Source: Gyrodactylus bullatarudis (Eukaryota; Platyhelminthes; Monogenea; Gyrodactylidea; Gyrodactylidae). From it: a DNA stretch of 64,000 nt. The position numbers were made by a program, and so were the translations under genes. The stretch lies in NCBI GenBank assembly GCA_012064415.1, contig SSNU01000135.1, positions 62,001 through 126,000 of the forward strand. Reading direction: 5' to 3'. Below, one piece after another: positions 54,901 to 64,000 of this stretch; position 1 is the stretch's first letter, and each line of letters opens with the position of its first letter. The notes under the pieces are model-generated. The model was not told the DNA's origin. It searched no databases and worked only from the letters and a program-made list of their open reading frames with translations.

Positions 54901-56375
54901 ACATAGTCAGGTGGCAAGCGAACAGTGTTATAGTCAAAGTTAGTAAAACTTTTTTGAGCAGGACTTTACTTTCTGATACATCTGTAATATTTAATTGGTT
55001 TTTTATTTTGAAATTCGAATTTGACTCAGAGAATACCGAGAAAAAAAAGATAATAAGAATAAAAATTTGAAAAAAAATTTTAATAAGATAAAATAATAAA
55101 AAAAGTTTATCGATTCGATAGATTGGATAAGAAATACGCAATTATTCAACAACAAAGAGATTAAAAATAACTTACGTGTTTAATTTCGACGTAAGACAAA
55201 ATCCACATCTTGATGGCCGGTTAATAGAGTAAAATTTCCATCCATAACAAGCTGTAGCAATTCGACTGATTTTTCTCAACCTCTCTATATTCAACCAATC
55301 ATCTTTGATATCGTATTTTATTGAGTTTTTCAAAAATTTTACTGGATATTCAATTTCTTCAAATGTCTTTTTTACCTCGGATTTTTCAGCTTCTAAAATC
55401 TATTATGTATAATGAAATTGACAAAAATTACCGGTTGCTTCCAAGGTCTTGTAGTCTTTAGTACAGAATCTAAGGGAACGAAACGGCCGGAATCTAGCCA
55501 AGTTCTAGATTGATATTTAAGTAGAAATAATCCGGCCAAGACATCACTAAATACCAAATCAGAGTCCTGAAAATTAAGGAGAAATACAATAAATTACTGC
55601 AAAAAAGTTGGCCAATATAGAGGCTGAATTGAGAAGAGCTGCATGTTCATTATCCTTTGTAAGATCAGTATTTTCATTCTTGTCTTGTAGGAAACGTTTC
55701 ATACGAGCATACCAGAAATCAGCTACAGTGAATTTATAGTAATTGAAATCTTCTGATCTTTTGTAGAAAAGGTACCAAAACTTTCCAAATGAGTTATAGC
55801 TGATATAAATTAGACTAATCATGGCCAATATTTGAATGAGAATGAAAGCTCTGGCTGCCCATCCAGCTAAATGATGCTAAGAGAGAGTTATTTTTATTAA
55901 AAATTCAATATTACTTTATTAGTTTCACAGAGAGTTTCTTTGAATGACTCTTTAACAAGAAATACAATGCTGCCAATCAAGAAAGCACATTCTAAGAGGA
56001 GAAGAAAAAACACAAATAGCACACATTTAGGGACATGTTTCCTTTTTTCAGTTTCCATAATTCCACCACGGCTACTAAGCACGGATAGAGTGATGAATGA
56101 GAAAAATCCGATTACTCCAGATACGACTAGGGAATAATTGAAGACCTTGATTTTGATTAAATTACAAACTAACGGCCGTATATGGATCCAAATAACAGTC
56201 GAGGGAACTTTTATTCAAAAACAATTCTGGGTAAAGCAAAAGGATAATTCTATAAAGGATTAACTACAATGTAATTTTACATGATAAATTTGAACACTGC
56301 ATTCCATGCACCAAATATAACAAAATCATCACATGCAATGCTCCAGGTCCTCTTATATAGCTTTAAACTAGGCAT
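45948..56375 (-). CDS. DAGL: sn1-specific diacylglycerol lipase (DAGL alpha/beta type)
   Basis: Membrane lipase that cuts diacylglycerol to 2-arachidonoylglycerol-type monoacylglycerols. Twelve exons (56375-56281, 56249-56174, 56145-55915, 55876-55598, 55566-55432, 55399-55176, 54194-54008, 53890-53487, 53267-52942, 50799-50472, 46793-46602, 46515-45948) give 1014 residues, near human DAGLA. The N-terminus (MPSLKLYKRTWSIACDDFV) and four membrane helices are followed by SDLVFSDVLAGLFLL and ATACYGW. The alpha/beta hydrolase core has SVRGTLSVRDA and GHSLGAG. The likely triad is Ser511, Asp563 (GFDTISR) and His744. An acidic and poly-Asn insert (about 700-730) precedes the His, and the C-terminal tail is short and Cys-rich. 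The first five introns are 28-38 nt. Introns 9 and 10, by contrast, are 2.1 and 3.7 kb and hold transposons. Confidence 0.93.
46824..48424. mobile_element. DNA transposon with ~0.4-0.5-kb terminal inverted repeats
   Basis: Sits in intron 10 of the lipase gene. The left arm (about 46824-47371) and right arm (about 47985-48424) are near-perfect inverted copies. About 90 bp of the left arm (around 47150-47245) is absent on the right, and a small stretch after GACAAG differs. Between them a plus-strand open frame (47464-47913, 149 residues) ends in KVHHLLCHLNTFKEG, SDEQGESFHKLLKRSEERYK and FYCWKI. A block of the form SDExGExFHxxI..MExRYxG..YCW recurs in uncharacterised transposon ORFs of many invertebrates. 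I cannot name the superfamily. The frame is too short for a full transposase, so this is a shortened derivative. Confidence 0.75.
49335..49560. mobile_element. 226-bp inverted-repeat element, CCCTTTCGG family
   Basis: Perfect 20-bp terminal inverted repeats: TTCAACCCTTTCGGTGCCGA at the left end and its reverse complement at the right. The palindrome GGACATATATGTCC is at 49356-49369, two bases after the left terminal repeat. No ORF. The CCCTTT start suggests a piggyBac-type non-autonomous element, but a clean TTAA duplication is not visible at this copy. Confidence 0.7.
49801..50030. repeat. GCAAGCGAA repeat, copy 1
   Basis: About 230 bp running from TTCGGCATAGTATGTCTAT to AGTCAAGCAGCAAGCGAACA. 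The same two end phrases frame 54785-54940, and the right one recurs near 63104-63140. The rest of 48425-50471 around this and the 226-bp element is AT-rich intron sequence. A lone terminus of the CCCTTT family (ATATATGACCC to AAAGGGTTA) lies near 50405-50432. Confidence 0.45.
51092..52213 (+). mobile_element. Tc1-like transposon, internally deleted
   Basis: Inserted in intron 9 of the lipase gene. Terminal inverted repeats TAGTGGTCGACAAAAAAA (left, 51092) and their reverse complement (right, to 52213) are bordered by TA. The transposase frame at 51411-52226 is open for 271 codons. It has a helix-turn-helix (LKNGMSMRQAAKKIGCTHRS), the first catalytic Asp in IIFSDEKKFNLDG and the second in FQQDNAPCHRS. 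It then runs straight into the right terminal repeat, so the third catalytic acid and the C-terminus are gone. AAAGTATCCA, part of the left repeat, recurs near 51291 as a possible second transposase site. Cannot move by itself. The open frame suggests recent loss. Confidence 0.85.
52341..52898. mobile_element. About 555-bp TTAA-family element
   Basis: Begins TTAACCCTTTCGATACTATG and ends with TGGTATCGAAAGGATTATAA, an imperfect inverted copy. The palindrome GGTCATATATGACC is at 52361-52374, in the same place relative to the left end as in 18690-18772 and 49335-49560. No ORF. Lies in lipase intron 9, just 43 bp from exon 9. Confidence 0.65.
54785..54940. repeat. GCAAGCGAA repeat, copy 2
   Basis: About 155 bp with an 11-bp inverted repeat, TTGACTATAAC (54796-54806) against GTTATAGTCAA (54927-54937). 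Inside it are TTCGGCATAG and GTCAGGTGGCAAGCGAACA. It lies in the 981-nt intron 6 of the lipase gene (54195-55175), which otherwise shows nothing I recognise. Confidence 0.5.
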
Positions 56376-56578
56376 TTTTGAAGAGTGATGTCTTCAGGTC
56401 ACTGAAATGCCGAAAACTTCAATGGTCTTAACTATTAGTAAACTTGAAATTGCAACTCGTTAACTGAAGAAACAAATGTTACCAGTTGTTTATTCATTTT
56501 TGTTTGATTCGGTACACATAGTGCGTGTGAATTTAAAATGGATAAATCAGTCGTATGTTTATTTTAGTTTACTTGTAG
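56376..56578. promoter_or_regulatory. Shared 203-bp divergent promoter (lipase / TMEM258)
   Basis: Start codons of the lipase (minus) and TMEM258 (plus) are 203 bp apart. A GTATGT and a TTGTAG just before the TMEM258 start (about 56551-56577) could border a very short 5' UTR intron. Confidence 0.4.
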
Positions 56579-56818
56579 ATGGATATTAGTCAAATGAATG
56601 ACTATGAGCCTCCCATCAGTATGAACATGTTCCCGACGTTCATGGGCATATTTTTCCTATTTGGATTTTTGTCAGTGTCTTGGTTTCTAATTTATGAAAT
56701 TACCTCGACAAAGTACTCAAGGAACATCTTCAAAGAAATATTATTAGCCTTCTTTTCATCTCTATTCTTGGGCTCAGGTTTTGTATTCCTTTTACTCTCT
56801 GTTGGAGTTTACATTTAA
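56579..56818 (+). CDS. TMEM258: Oligosaccharyltransferase subunit TMEM258
   Basis: Small ER membrane subunit of the oligosaccharyltransferase complex that attaches N-glycans to nascent proteins. One exon, 79 residues, exactly the human length. It has two membrane helices (about 17-37 and 55-77), and the conserved joint WFLIYEITSTKYSR between them matches the family closely. The end, FLLLSVGVYI, also matches. AATAAA at 56852-56857 is a likely poly(A) signal. It converges on EXOC5 with 78 bp between stop codons. Confidence 0.95.
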   Translation: MDISQMNDYEPPISMNMFPTFMGIFFLFGFLSVSWFLIYEITSTKYSRNIFKEILLAFFSSLFLGSGFVFLLLSVGVYI

Positions 56819-56896
56819 TTGTTTATATTTTTCATAATATGTTATAATTTGAATAAATGATTTTTATTGATCAAAACAGAATATTAATTTGGCTGT

Positions 56897-59554
56897 TCAG
56901 AAGAAATCTCTAGGTTTCTTGAATCCTTTATCGGATTTATAATCTTGGCGCAATGAAAGGAATTGTACTGTAATTTCATCAGGAATGCCTGTTTCTATAT
57001 AATTCTGACGAACTTGTTCCCGGTTCTCCTTCTTAATCAATAGAATATTTACCAATTGTGAGAGGATATCGAATAAGGATGCAACAGATTGATCTTTGCA
57101 TCTGTTTCCAATCTCTACATACTGGATGACATCGTGCATTGCCCTAATTCCACCTGTTTCAGTAAAAGTAAAACCATAAAAATTATCAATCACAACTCTG
57201 AAGAATTTTGTTCCAAAATCCTTGAGGACCTGCTTTGAATTATTCTGGTCAAGTTGCTTGATGACCTCGCTTATGTAAATGTCAGCACATTTGCACGCCA
57301 TTTCACAAGCTTGTGTTGAATAATTCTTTGAAGAACTTGAAGCAGAACCAGAAACCTCAGAGACTGAATCAATTTTGAAATCAAGTCTCTTCTGATTGTT
57401 TTTGAGAATATTGTGGATTCTTGCGACGACTTCATTGTTTAATTTCTGTAGGCCTTGGTTTATTTTATCTTCAACCTCTGATCTATGCTTGCCAATTGTC
57501 TCCTTGGCTCTGCACAAATGTGTAGCTGATTTGTTTATCGATGCGATGATTTGGTTATGACAAAATTTGGTCAACAGCTCTGTTGATGCAATAGCTTCAG
57601 ATACAGTCTCCAAAAACTTGACCGGAGGCTGGCTATCACGGTCAGTGGAAAAGGGAATAGCCTGGTAGGCCATCTCCAGTCCATAGATTATGTGATTACC
57701 AATGAGGTTTTCAATGAGGATGTCATTCAGCTGACAAATGGCATCATTTCTCTCTTCGCCTGTTAAAAGCTAGGCTCAAATTAAAAAACAACCCAACGTA
57801 CAGTTTTTCTACGAGTGAATGATCTCTTGGAATCTTCCAAGACGTTTACTGCAACCTCTTGAGAAACCAAAACATTGTTTATTGAATTACGGTCCTCTGC
57901 ATCTAGGGATATATTGAATCTATTTTGGACGTCACGTTTAAGACCATTGAATCTGTAAGTGAAAAAATTGAGATTAAAGAAATGATGGCAAATTTTAACA
58001 TTTAAATTGTAATACAATTATAATTGTATCATGCAAATTAACTTTATATTCTCATTGAATTGAATAATTTTGAATGTCAATGAATGAAATACAGATGAAA
58101 AAATGTATCAAGAAATTTTTGCTAAACAAACTTACAAGCCACTACTATAAAAGAAGTACAAGTTTTATTCACAAAATTTAATGAAGATTGCTATTGGAAC
58201 AGGGAATTGTTATTAGGAAAATTGTCAACTCACTGAAACTGAGACTCTGTTTTCTTTTGATGGCCTTCAGATTTGTAGAATTTCTCAAAGTGACAATTTA
58301 TCCTGAAGCGAAACCATTCATCTTCAATGCCGATATACGATTCTAAATATTCTGCAAACAAATCATTGCTTAACTTTAACAGAGGGTCAGCAACAATAAG
58401 AGTATTTGTCTGTGAAGTTAATTCTTGAATGAGGCGATGAACACTAAAAAGAATGATAATTTAGAAAATGACCAACTTCGTATACTGATCATAAAGTTCT
58501 TTGAGGTAAGCATCTTTCTGGTTGTCTAGAGGACTCAGTTTTTGATTAAGATGACTTTTGAGGCGTTTAGAAAAGAATGACTGCATTAGCAAGTTCATAA
58601 CATGATCTGGCCTGCTGAAGACTTGACAAATATCCTCTTCAGTTCTCTTGAAACCTTTCGGCAGAGATTTGAGACTGCCAAGGTCAGCTGGCATTGACTA
58701 GAAACAAAAAGTCCAAGAGATTTAAACACTAAAACTTGAGGTATAAAAAGAAACTCACATTAATTAAGCCGTTGATAAATGTTTCTGCGCACATGTTAGG
58801 ATTTTGTGAGTAGCTCATAACATCAGCTATTTTTTGCAGAACGTAAATGTTATTGCATTCATAATTGGCAAGGAAACATTTGGTCAACGATTGATTGAGA
58901 TTTTGAGAACCCAATTCAATCTTTTGTTTGGCAGCAAGAAAATTTTCAGTATTCGGCAGTTCCATACAAAGTGCATAGAGCTTACGAATTTTAACAGATG
59001 CATCGAGGAGTTTATTCACATCATTGGATGAGTTGTAGACGAGATTTGATATGGAGGCACCACCAGCATTTAAGTATTTATAAAATTCCAAAATCATTTC
59101 TCTGGCTTCCTCAAGTCTTACTCTGGGCGTATTCTTCTTCTCTAACTGATCAGTGAGACTTATTGTTTTCCCTGATAACTCTCTGACTTTGTTATCGAGA
59201 TTATCAAACTTTTCCTTGATGGCTTCAATTTTCTTCTTCAGAGCAAACATTGAACTTCTAAATCTATCCTCAAAGTCAAGGCATTCTCGCTATTAAAAAT
59301 ATTATTAGAGTTGAAGATACCTCTTGATCAGTGATTTTCTCTTGTACTTTAATTCGAAGGGCTTTCAATTCACTTAGCGTCCTCTCAAAACATTTCTGTA
59401 GAACATCATGATCAAAATCACTGAAATCAGAACTTCTAAATAAACGATTAGTCAACCGATCGAGTGAAATAATTTTAACGTCATTCTATGATGAAATTAC
59501 TAACTAGAAATGACATACAGACAGGTAATTACAATCTGGCTCTTTTGCCTTCAT
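56897..59554 (-). CDS. EXOC5: Exocyst complex component 5 (Sec10)
   Basis: Subunit of the exocyst, which tethers secretory vesicles to the plasma membrane. Exons read in frame: 59435-59321, 59289-58759, 58697-58477, 58443-58234, 57952-57802 and 57769-56897, about 700 residues against 708 in human. Matches include LTDQLEKKNTPRVRLEEAR, LQKIADVMSYSQNPN, LKELYDQYT and SQEVAVNVLEDSKRSF. At the end, GGIRAMHDVIQYVE lines up with the human GGMLAICDVAEY block. Several introns are tiny: 31 nt (59290-59320), 33 nt (58444-58476) and 32 nt (57770-57801). The last splice choice keeps exact length with human. The first exon is not settled: the exon at 59435 opens in phase 2 and has no Met. An ATG at 59554 fits only with a weak GTCTGT donor. 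Confidence 0.9.
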
Positions 59555-59707
59555 CTAACCAAATCAAATTTGAGCTAAAGACTTTTCTAAAAATAGACTA
59601 ATAATTCAACTTTTGATTAAATCAGACTGTCAATTTAAAATAAATCCACTTTTTATTTTCAATATTTTTAAATTGATGATAGATATTGAATCTTGATAAT
59701 TTGGAGG

Positions 59708-60491
59708 ATGAAAGTAACTAAAAATACTAACAATCAGCTCAATACTATAGTTGCCGGAGGTTTATCAGGTCTTGGAAAAGCAGTTGCTCAAAATTTCTCT
59801 CAAAAAGGTTACAATGTTGGCATTTTCGATATAAAAAAAGATGACTCCAAAAGTGTCTATCACGTAGATGTAAATTATCGATTTTTGAACTTAGATTTCG
59901 GATTCTAAAAACTTGGAAGATGCATTTGAAGCATTTTTGAAAATTCATAGACGCATTGATTGTGTTGTCAACTGTGCTGGTATTAGTATTCTGGCAAAAA
60001 TCTACAACGAATCTCTTCAAAGACCCGTTTCATATAACAAGATAGAATCTATTTTCAAAACTAATGTCTTCGGTACATTCAACATGGTAAGATTAGCTAC
60101 CAAGTTTATGATCAAAAATGAAGGAGAAAATCCAAAAGGCATAATTCCAGTTATTATAAATACTTCAAGCTCGCTTGCCGATGAAGGCAATTCAGCTCAG
60201 TGTCTATATTCAGCTAGCAAGCATGCAATAAACTCAATGACTGTCCCCCTTGCAAAAGAATTATCAGAGTATGGACTGCGAGCTGTCACCATTGCTCCCG
60301 GTCTATTTGAATCTGAGAGGCTAATTCGTAATCAAAAATTCATACCCTTCTTGTCTAGTTTAAATTTGGCTGTGAACCGTTTGGGTAAGCCTCATGAATT
60401 CTCAGACCTTGTGCATGATGTATTAATGAACCCAATGCTTAATGGATGTATCATTAAACTGGATGCTGGTGCAAAAGGAATTGATTCTTGA
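59708..60491 (+). CDS. HSD17B10: 3-hydroxyacyl-CoA dehydrogenase type 2 (HSD17B10)
   Basis: Short-chain dehydrogenase that oxidises 3-hydroxyacyl-CoA, for example in isoleucine breakdown; in animals it is also part of mitochondrial RNase P. Exons 59708-59869 and 59895-60491 give 252 residues (human 261). It shows the NAD motif GGLSGLGK, VNCAGIS, and the triad Ser146-Tyr159-Lys163 in the block INTSSSLADEGNS to YSASK. TIAPGLFES, RLGKPHEFSDLV and NPMLNGCIIKLDA also match the family. The intron is just 25 nt (59870-59894), and splicing it yields the conserved step VYHVD-ISDSKNLEDA. The ATG at 59708 is preferred because upstream in-frame codons are not Met. AATAAA at 60514-60519 is a likely poly(A) signal. 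Divergent from EXOC5. Confidence 0.94.
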
Positions 60492-62362
60492 ACGCTTTTT
60501 TATATTTTTAGTGAATAAAAAAATTATTTTGAAGTACAAAACTCTTGGAAATTCAAAATATTTTTTCCTAAGATAATTCCTAAAATCTTGGTATTTCTAC
60601 TATCAAGTAGATCGACAAATAATATTAACATTTTTTTGATAATTAACGCCACTTTTTCTTCAAACAACTCACAAGAGTTCTCAGATTATTTGAGTCAGAT
60701 AACTGAATATTCTTCTATAGAATTCATTACCTAAATGATGGTTTGCATATCTTTAAAAAGAAAAGATGATTCCACATTTTCCTATGATTTACCACCGGAA
60801 TCATAGGAAAACGAATTCCAACATTATCCGATTAAGATTGTTTTCTTTCTAATGTGGAGGCTGATTAAATGATATTTTAGTGATGTAAGATGGTGAAAAT
60901 TCATTGAAAATGAATGGAATAATTACGAAGCATCTTAATGAAATGCAAAATAATACTTGGAATTCATAGCTCTATAGGAAATATTGGCACGAAAAGGAGG
61001 TGTCATCCTACTCGACCAACATGAGAAAATTAATAAAAAAATTACAGTGGTCGTACTAGCCATTTCAAGATAAAAAATTTTTCAGCTCAAGTTTTTAATA
61101 AAAATGTTTCGAACATCATCATTACTTAACTTTAAGTGTCTCTCGGACAATTAAGAAGGATGCCAGTACATTCCAAATAAATTTACTAATAATTCTTTAT
61201 TAAGAAGTAAAATATTCCTGCGTAAGAAAGTGTAAATAAAGATAAGTTAACAGATTTTGAAATAATAATACTAATTTCTAACAGACCCTTGAGAGAACCC
61301 TTTTGTCTTGATAAACCATACCAAAGTATTATCTGGGATTATCTTCCCAAGAAAAAGGTATTGTAATTGCATTGTATTATGCATTGCAAGTTGCAACCTG
61401 GAGGAGAATAAAATTAATACAAGTTTACTCCCTCAACCTGTACTCCTTCGTGTAATATCCCCTTTTGTCCTTAGGCAAAAGTAGGGGACAGTTTCTTTTT
61501 ATTATCTCTAAAGAAATCCATCTTGCTGCACAAAATTTATCCTTATTCATTTGATATCATCATCCTTCTCATATCCACTTTGGGAAGATTGCAAATACGG
61601 AAATGTAAACAAAAGAATTTGTAAGGGAAATGATGAGAAATTCAAAGCACAAAAAATTTTCGGATGTACACCCCCTACACAGACACGCACACGCGATACG
61701 ATACAAAATCAGAATTTTATTGAGCCGAAAAGAAATCTGCATCTAGGTTTTAAAATACAGTACAATCAAGTCATTTAAAATAGCCTCTTCTATCGGTCCT
61801 CATCTGAGCTATCCAAGAGAGATTAGTTTGTTCAGCATGCTAGGCGACCAATCAGCGAGTAGGAATTACTCAAGACTTGATAAGAATATATCCAATCAGA
61901 AAAGAGAAGAACTTTCGATAATCTGAACTCTTTCAGTTTCAGAGTCATATCCTTTTGACTACAATAATTCTCTAATGTTTCTTATTTTCTTTCAAATTTG
62001 AGTTTAATTGAGCTTCTATCATATTTCCAAGTGTTCTGTAAGTTTTCCGAATTTTGAAAAGAAGAGCTTCCCGAATCAACTTTGAGAAATTAAAGATGGT
62101 TTCTTTGTATGGTTTTTTTTGTTTATAACATGTAACCACAAATGATAATCAAATATAGAATCTGTACATTTAAAATACTGTGTTGTCTGGCAGAGTCACT
62201 GATTAATTATTAAATTTATGTTATTTTAAAATTCAACATGAAAAACTTTTGTGTCCACTATAAAAAGATTATAAGCTACCGAGAGATTCAGGATTTTTCA
62301 TCATTGATCACAACATTTGATTCATAAGACATCCATTCCTGATACAAGGAAATTACTGAGCA
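60492..62362. other. Intergenic, one short perfect hairpin
   Basis: No coding exon recognised. A 13-bp perfect inverted repeat with a 9-nt loop lies at 60777-60811 (TTTTCCTATGATT and its complement). The 75-codon open frame near 61551 has no family resemblance. Confidence 0.4.
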
Positions 62363-62989
62363 ATTTTACGAAGACTTCAATTTTTTCATCAAAAATTCGA
62401 ATGTGTTAAAGACTTTTTGGAATCTTACTCATGTTGCACACTTTCACGATTTGAAGAAATAAATTCTTTTAATGAAAAATATGGTAATTTTTCAAATTTC
62501 GATTTGGCGCCAGAATCCCATTTTTTCGAACTTTGAACTGAAAATTTTTATTGATTCCAAAGTGAGGGAATGATCAAAAGTTTATTTTCAGGATCACAAT
62601 AAGACAAATATTGCCAACAAAATTTTCGAAAGATCAACTATTTATGAGTCATTTCGATTTGTCGACATTTCATTAATTTTCAAGTAGTGAAAATGATCAA
62701 AAAATCGAAATTTCCCTCCCAAACGATATTAGAGTTAGGCTTTCTTGTCTTATTGTGATCTTGAAAATCAACCTCTGATCATTCTGTCACTTTGTAATCA
62801 ATAAAGAATTTCAGATCAAAGTTCGAAAAAATGGGATTCTGGCGCCAAATCGAAATTTGAAAAATTACCATATTTTTCATTAAAAGAATTTATTTCTTCA
62901 AATCGTGAAAGTGTGCAACATGAGTAAGATTCCAAAAAGTCTTTAACACATTCGAATTTTTGATGAAAAAATTGAAGTCTTCGTAAAAA
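62363..62989. repeat. Foldback element FB7, about 627 bp
   Basis: Left arm (62363 to about 62600) and right arm (about 62760-62989) are inverted copies: ACGAAGACTTCAATTTTTTC at the start against GAAAAAATTGAAGTCTTCGT at the end. GGCGCC lies in each arm (near 62507 and 62842). The wording is shared with FB3 and FB4. Confidence 0.8.
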
Positions 62990-64000
62990 TCATAGATTCA
63001 TATCAATTTATGTCTTTGGTATTCTTCTACAAAGGACATTATATATTGAAATACTACAGCCGTTCATCTTTTTCTTTCTCTGCCTGAAGAAAACATGGTC
63101 ACTCTTGATTGGTCAGGCAGCAAGCGAATAACGCTATAGATAAGCTCACTGAAGAACTACACTTGGTTTTGTGATGAAATCTTATTGATTGATGAGTCAT
63201 TAATTTTATAAAAATTACCAGATTATCTATAGGCGAGAGTGCAATCAATGAATTCGTCCTCAAGTTCCAAAGAAGAAGAATGCACGAGAATAACCTTAGC
63301 CTAGAAAAGAGGTGGCGTCCACTAGTTAAAGATGAAAATTTAGCTGTACAGTATTGCCTTAAAACTTGAGGAATATGAAAATGAATTTCAGATTGGTTTT
63401 TCTATCATTACAAAAAATAGGATTGTCCTTACATCACGGTGGCTGTAGGGTTTATGACTTTTTGTTTTGAATAAGTTCAATTTTTCGATTTATCTAGAAC
63501 ATTGATTTTCATTTACCCCATTAAAGCGGAAGACGATTTTTCAAAACCCACATGTTGTTTTCTAAGAACACAATCACAGCTATTCTCAATGGATTTGGGA
63601 ATTCATGATTTTTACAAAAAACCTCATTTTTCCATCAAGGTATCAACATTTTTGAAAGGTTTTTTGGTAACTGATTCAATTTTGAGAAAAATTTTTATTT
63701 TGGATATTTTTTTGAGTTGAAAATCTTTTGTTGATTTCAAGGTCTAAGAGAAATCAAACGATATTTTTCAGAACAAGGCAATTAATTTTTTTACATTTTC
63801 CGGATGTCCTTCTGAATTACTACAATTATAATCTAAGATGAAATTAATTGAACAATTGGTGTAAAATTAAAGATTTTAAATAACAGTACAAACTGATAAG
63901 ATGCATCGCATATTCCGTGATAATATTTTGTGGGGAGAACTCAAAGTGAACCCTAATCTCATCCACTAAAAAGGTACTTGAGCATCACACTGTTCCGAAA
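62990..64000. other. Repeat fragments at the right edge
   Basis: Holds GCAAGCGAA repeat copy 3 (about 63040-63140) and a left-half copy of FB1 (63577-63770). No coding exon recognised to the end of the window. Confidence 0.45.

Noticed and set aside
59435..59554. Alternative EXOC5 starts at ATGs near 59512 and 59490
   Set aside because: Their donors give phase 0 or 1, while the exon at 59435 needs phase 2. The ATG at 59554 fits phase but has a weak donor, so the start stays open.
61551..61778. 75-codon frame near the right desert
   Set aside because: Low-complexity, no homologue recognised, no exon signals beyond chance.

Overview
This is an AT-rich piece of an animal nuclear genome. The proteins are plainly metazoan: a seven-immunoglobulin transmembrane receptor, an outer-dynein-arm docking protein, diacylglycerol lipase, importin alpha, RBBP4, EXOC5 and a replication-type histone H3 with its 3' stem-loop. 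The most diagnostic trait is the introns. Nearly every housekeeping gene is interrupted by spliceosomal introns of only 24 to 38 nt, fixed here by reading frame and by alignment to remembered family sequences. Introns this short are known in dicyemid mesozoans and very few other animals. A mesozoan or similarly reduced invertebrate is therefore my best guess, but that is inference and not a sequence match.

Layout. 1-10.7 kb is a gene island: a FAM13-type RhoGAP (-, open at the left edge), IMP4 (+), SDR39U1 (-), RBBP4 (-) and importin alpha (+). 11.0-24.1 kb is one gene on the minus strand, a 10-exon, 887-residue Ig-superfamily receptor whose 9.3-kb intron is packed with foldback repeats and a dead Tc1 element. 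24.1-41.1 kb is a gene desert of foldback elements, repeat copies and a retroelement relic. 41.2-60.5 kb is a second island: histone H3 (-), an ODAD3/CCDC151-like gene (-), EIF3F (+), diacylglycerol lipase (-, 12 exons, 1014 residues, with three transposons in its introns), TMEM258 (+), EXOC5 (-) and HSD17B10 (+). 60.5-64 kb is again repeats only.

Within islands the genes are very tightly packed. Head-to-head pairs share gaps of 97 to 203 bp and probably promoters. Tail-to-tail pairs end 35 to 270 bp apart. The genes have unrelated cell functions (ribosome biogenesis, chromatin, nuclear import, translation, N-glycosylation, exocytosis, mitochondrial oxidation, cilia, endocannabinoid-type lipid signalling), so the clustering looks like compaction and not a functional operon.

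The non-genic part is dominated by long near-palindromic elements, by a small family of TTAA-anchored elements that each carry a covarying 14-bp palindrome near one end, and by Tc1-type relics. Exon borders below were read by hand from GT/AG sites and codon phase. All multi-exon models quoted with a residue count close in frame.
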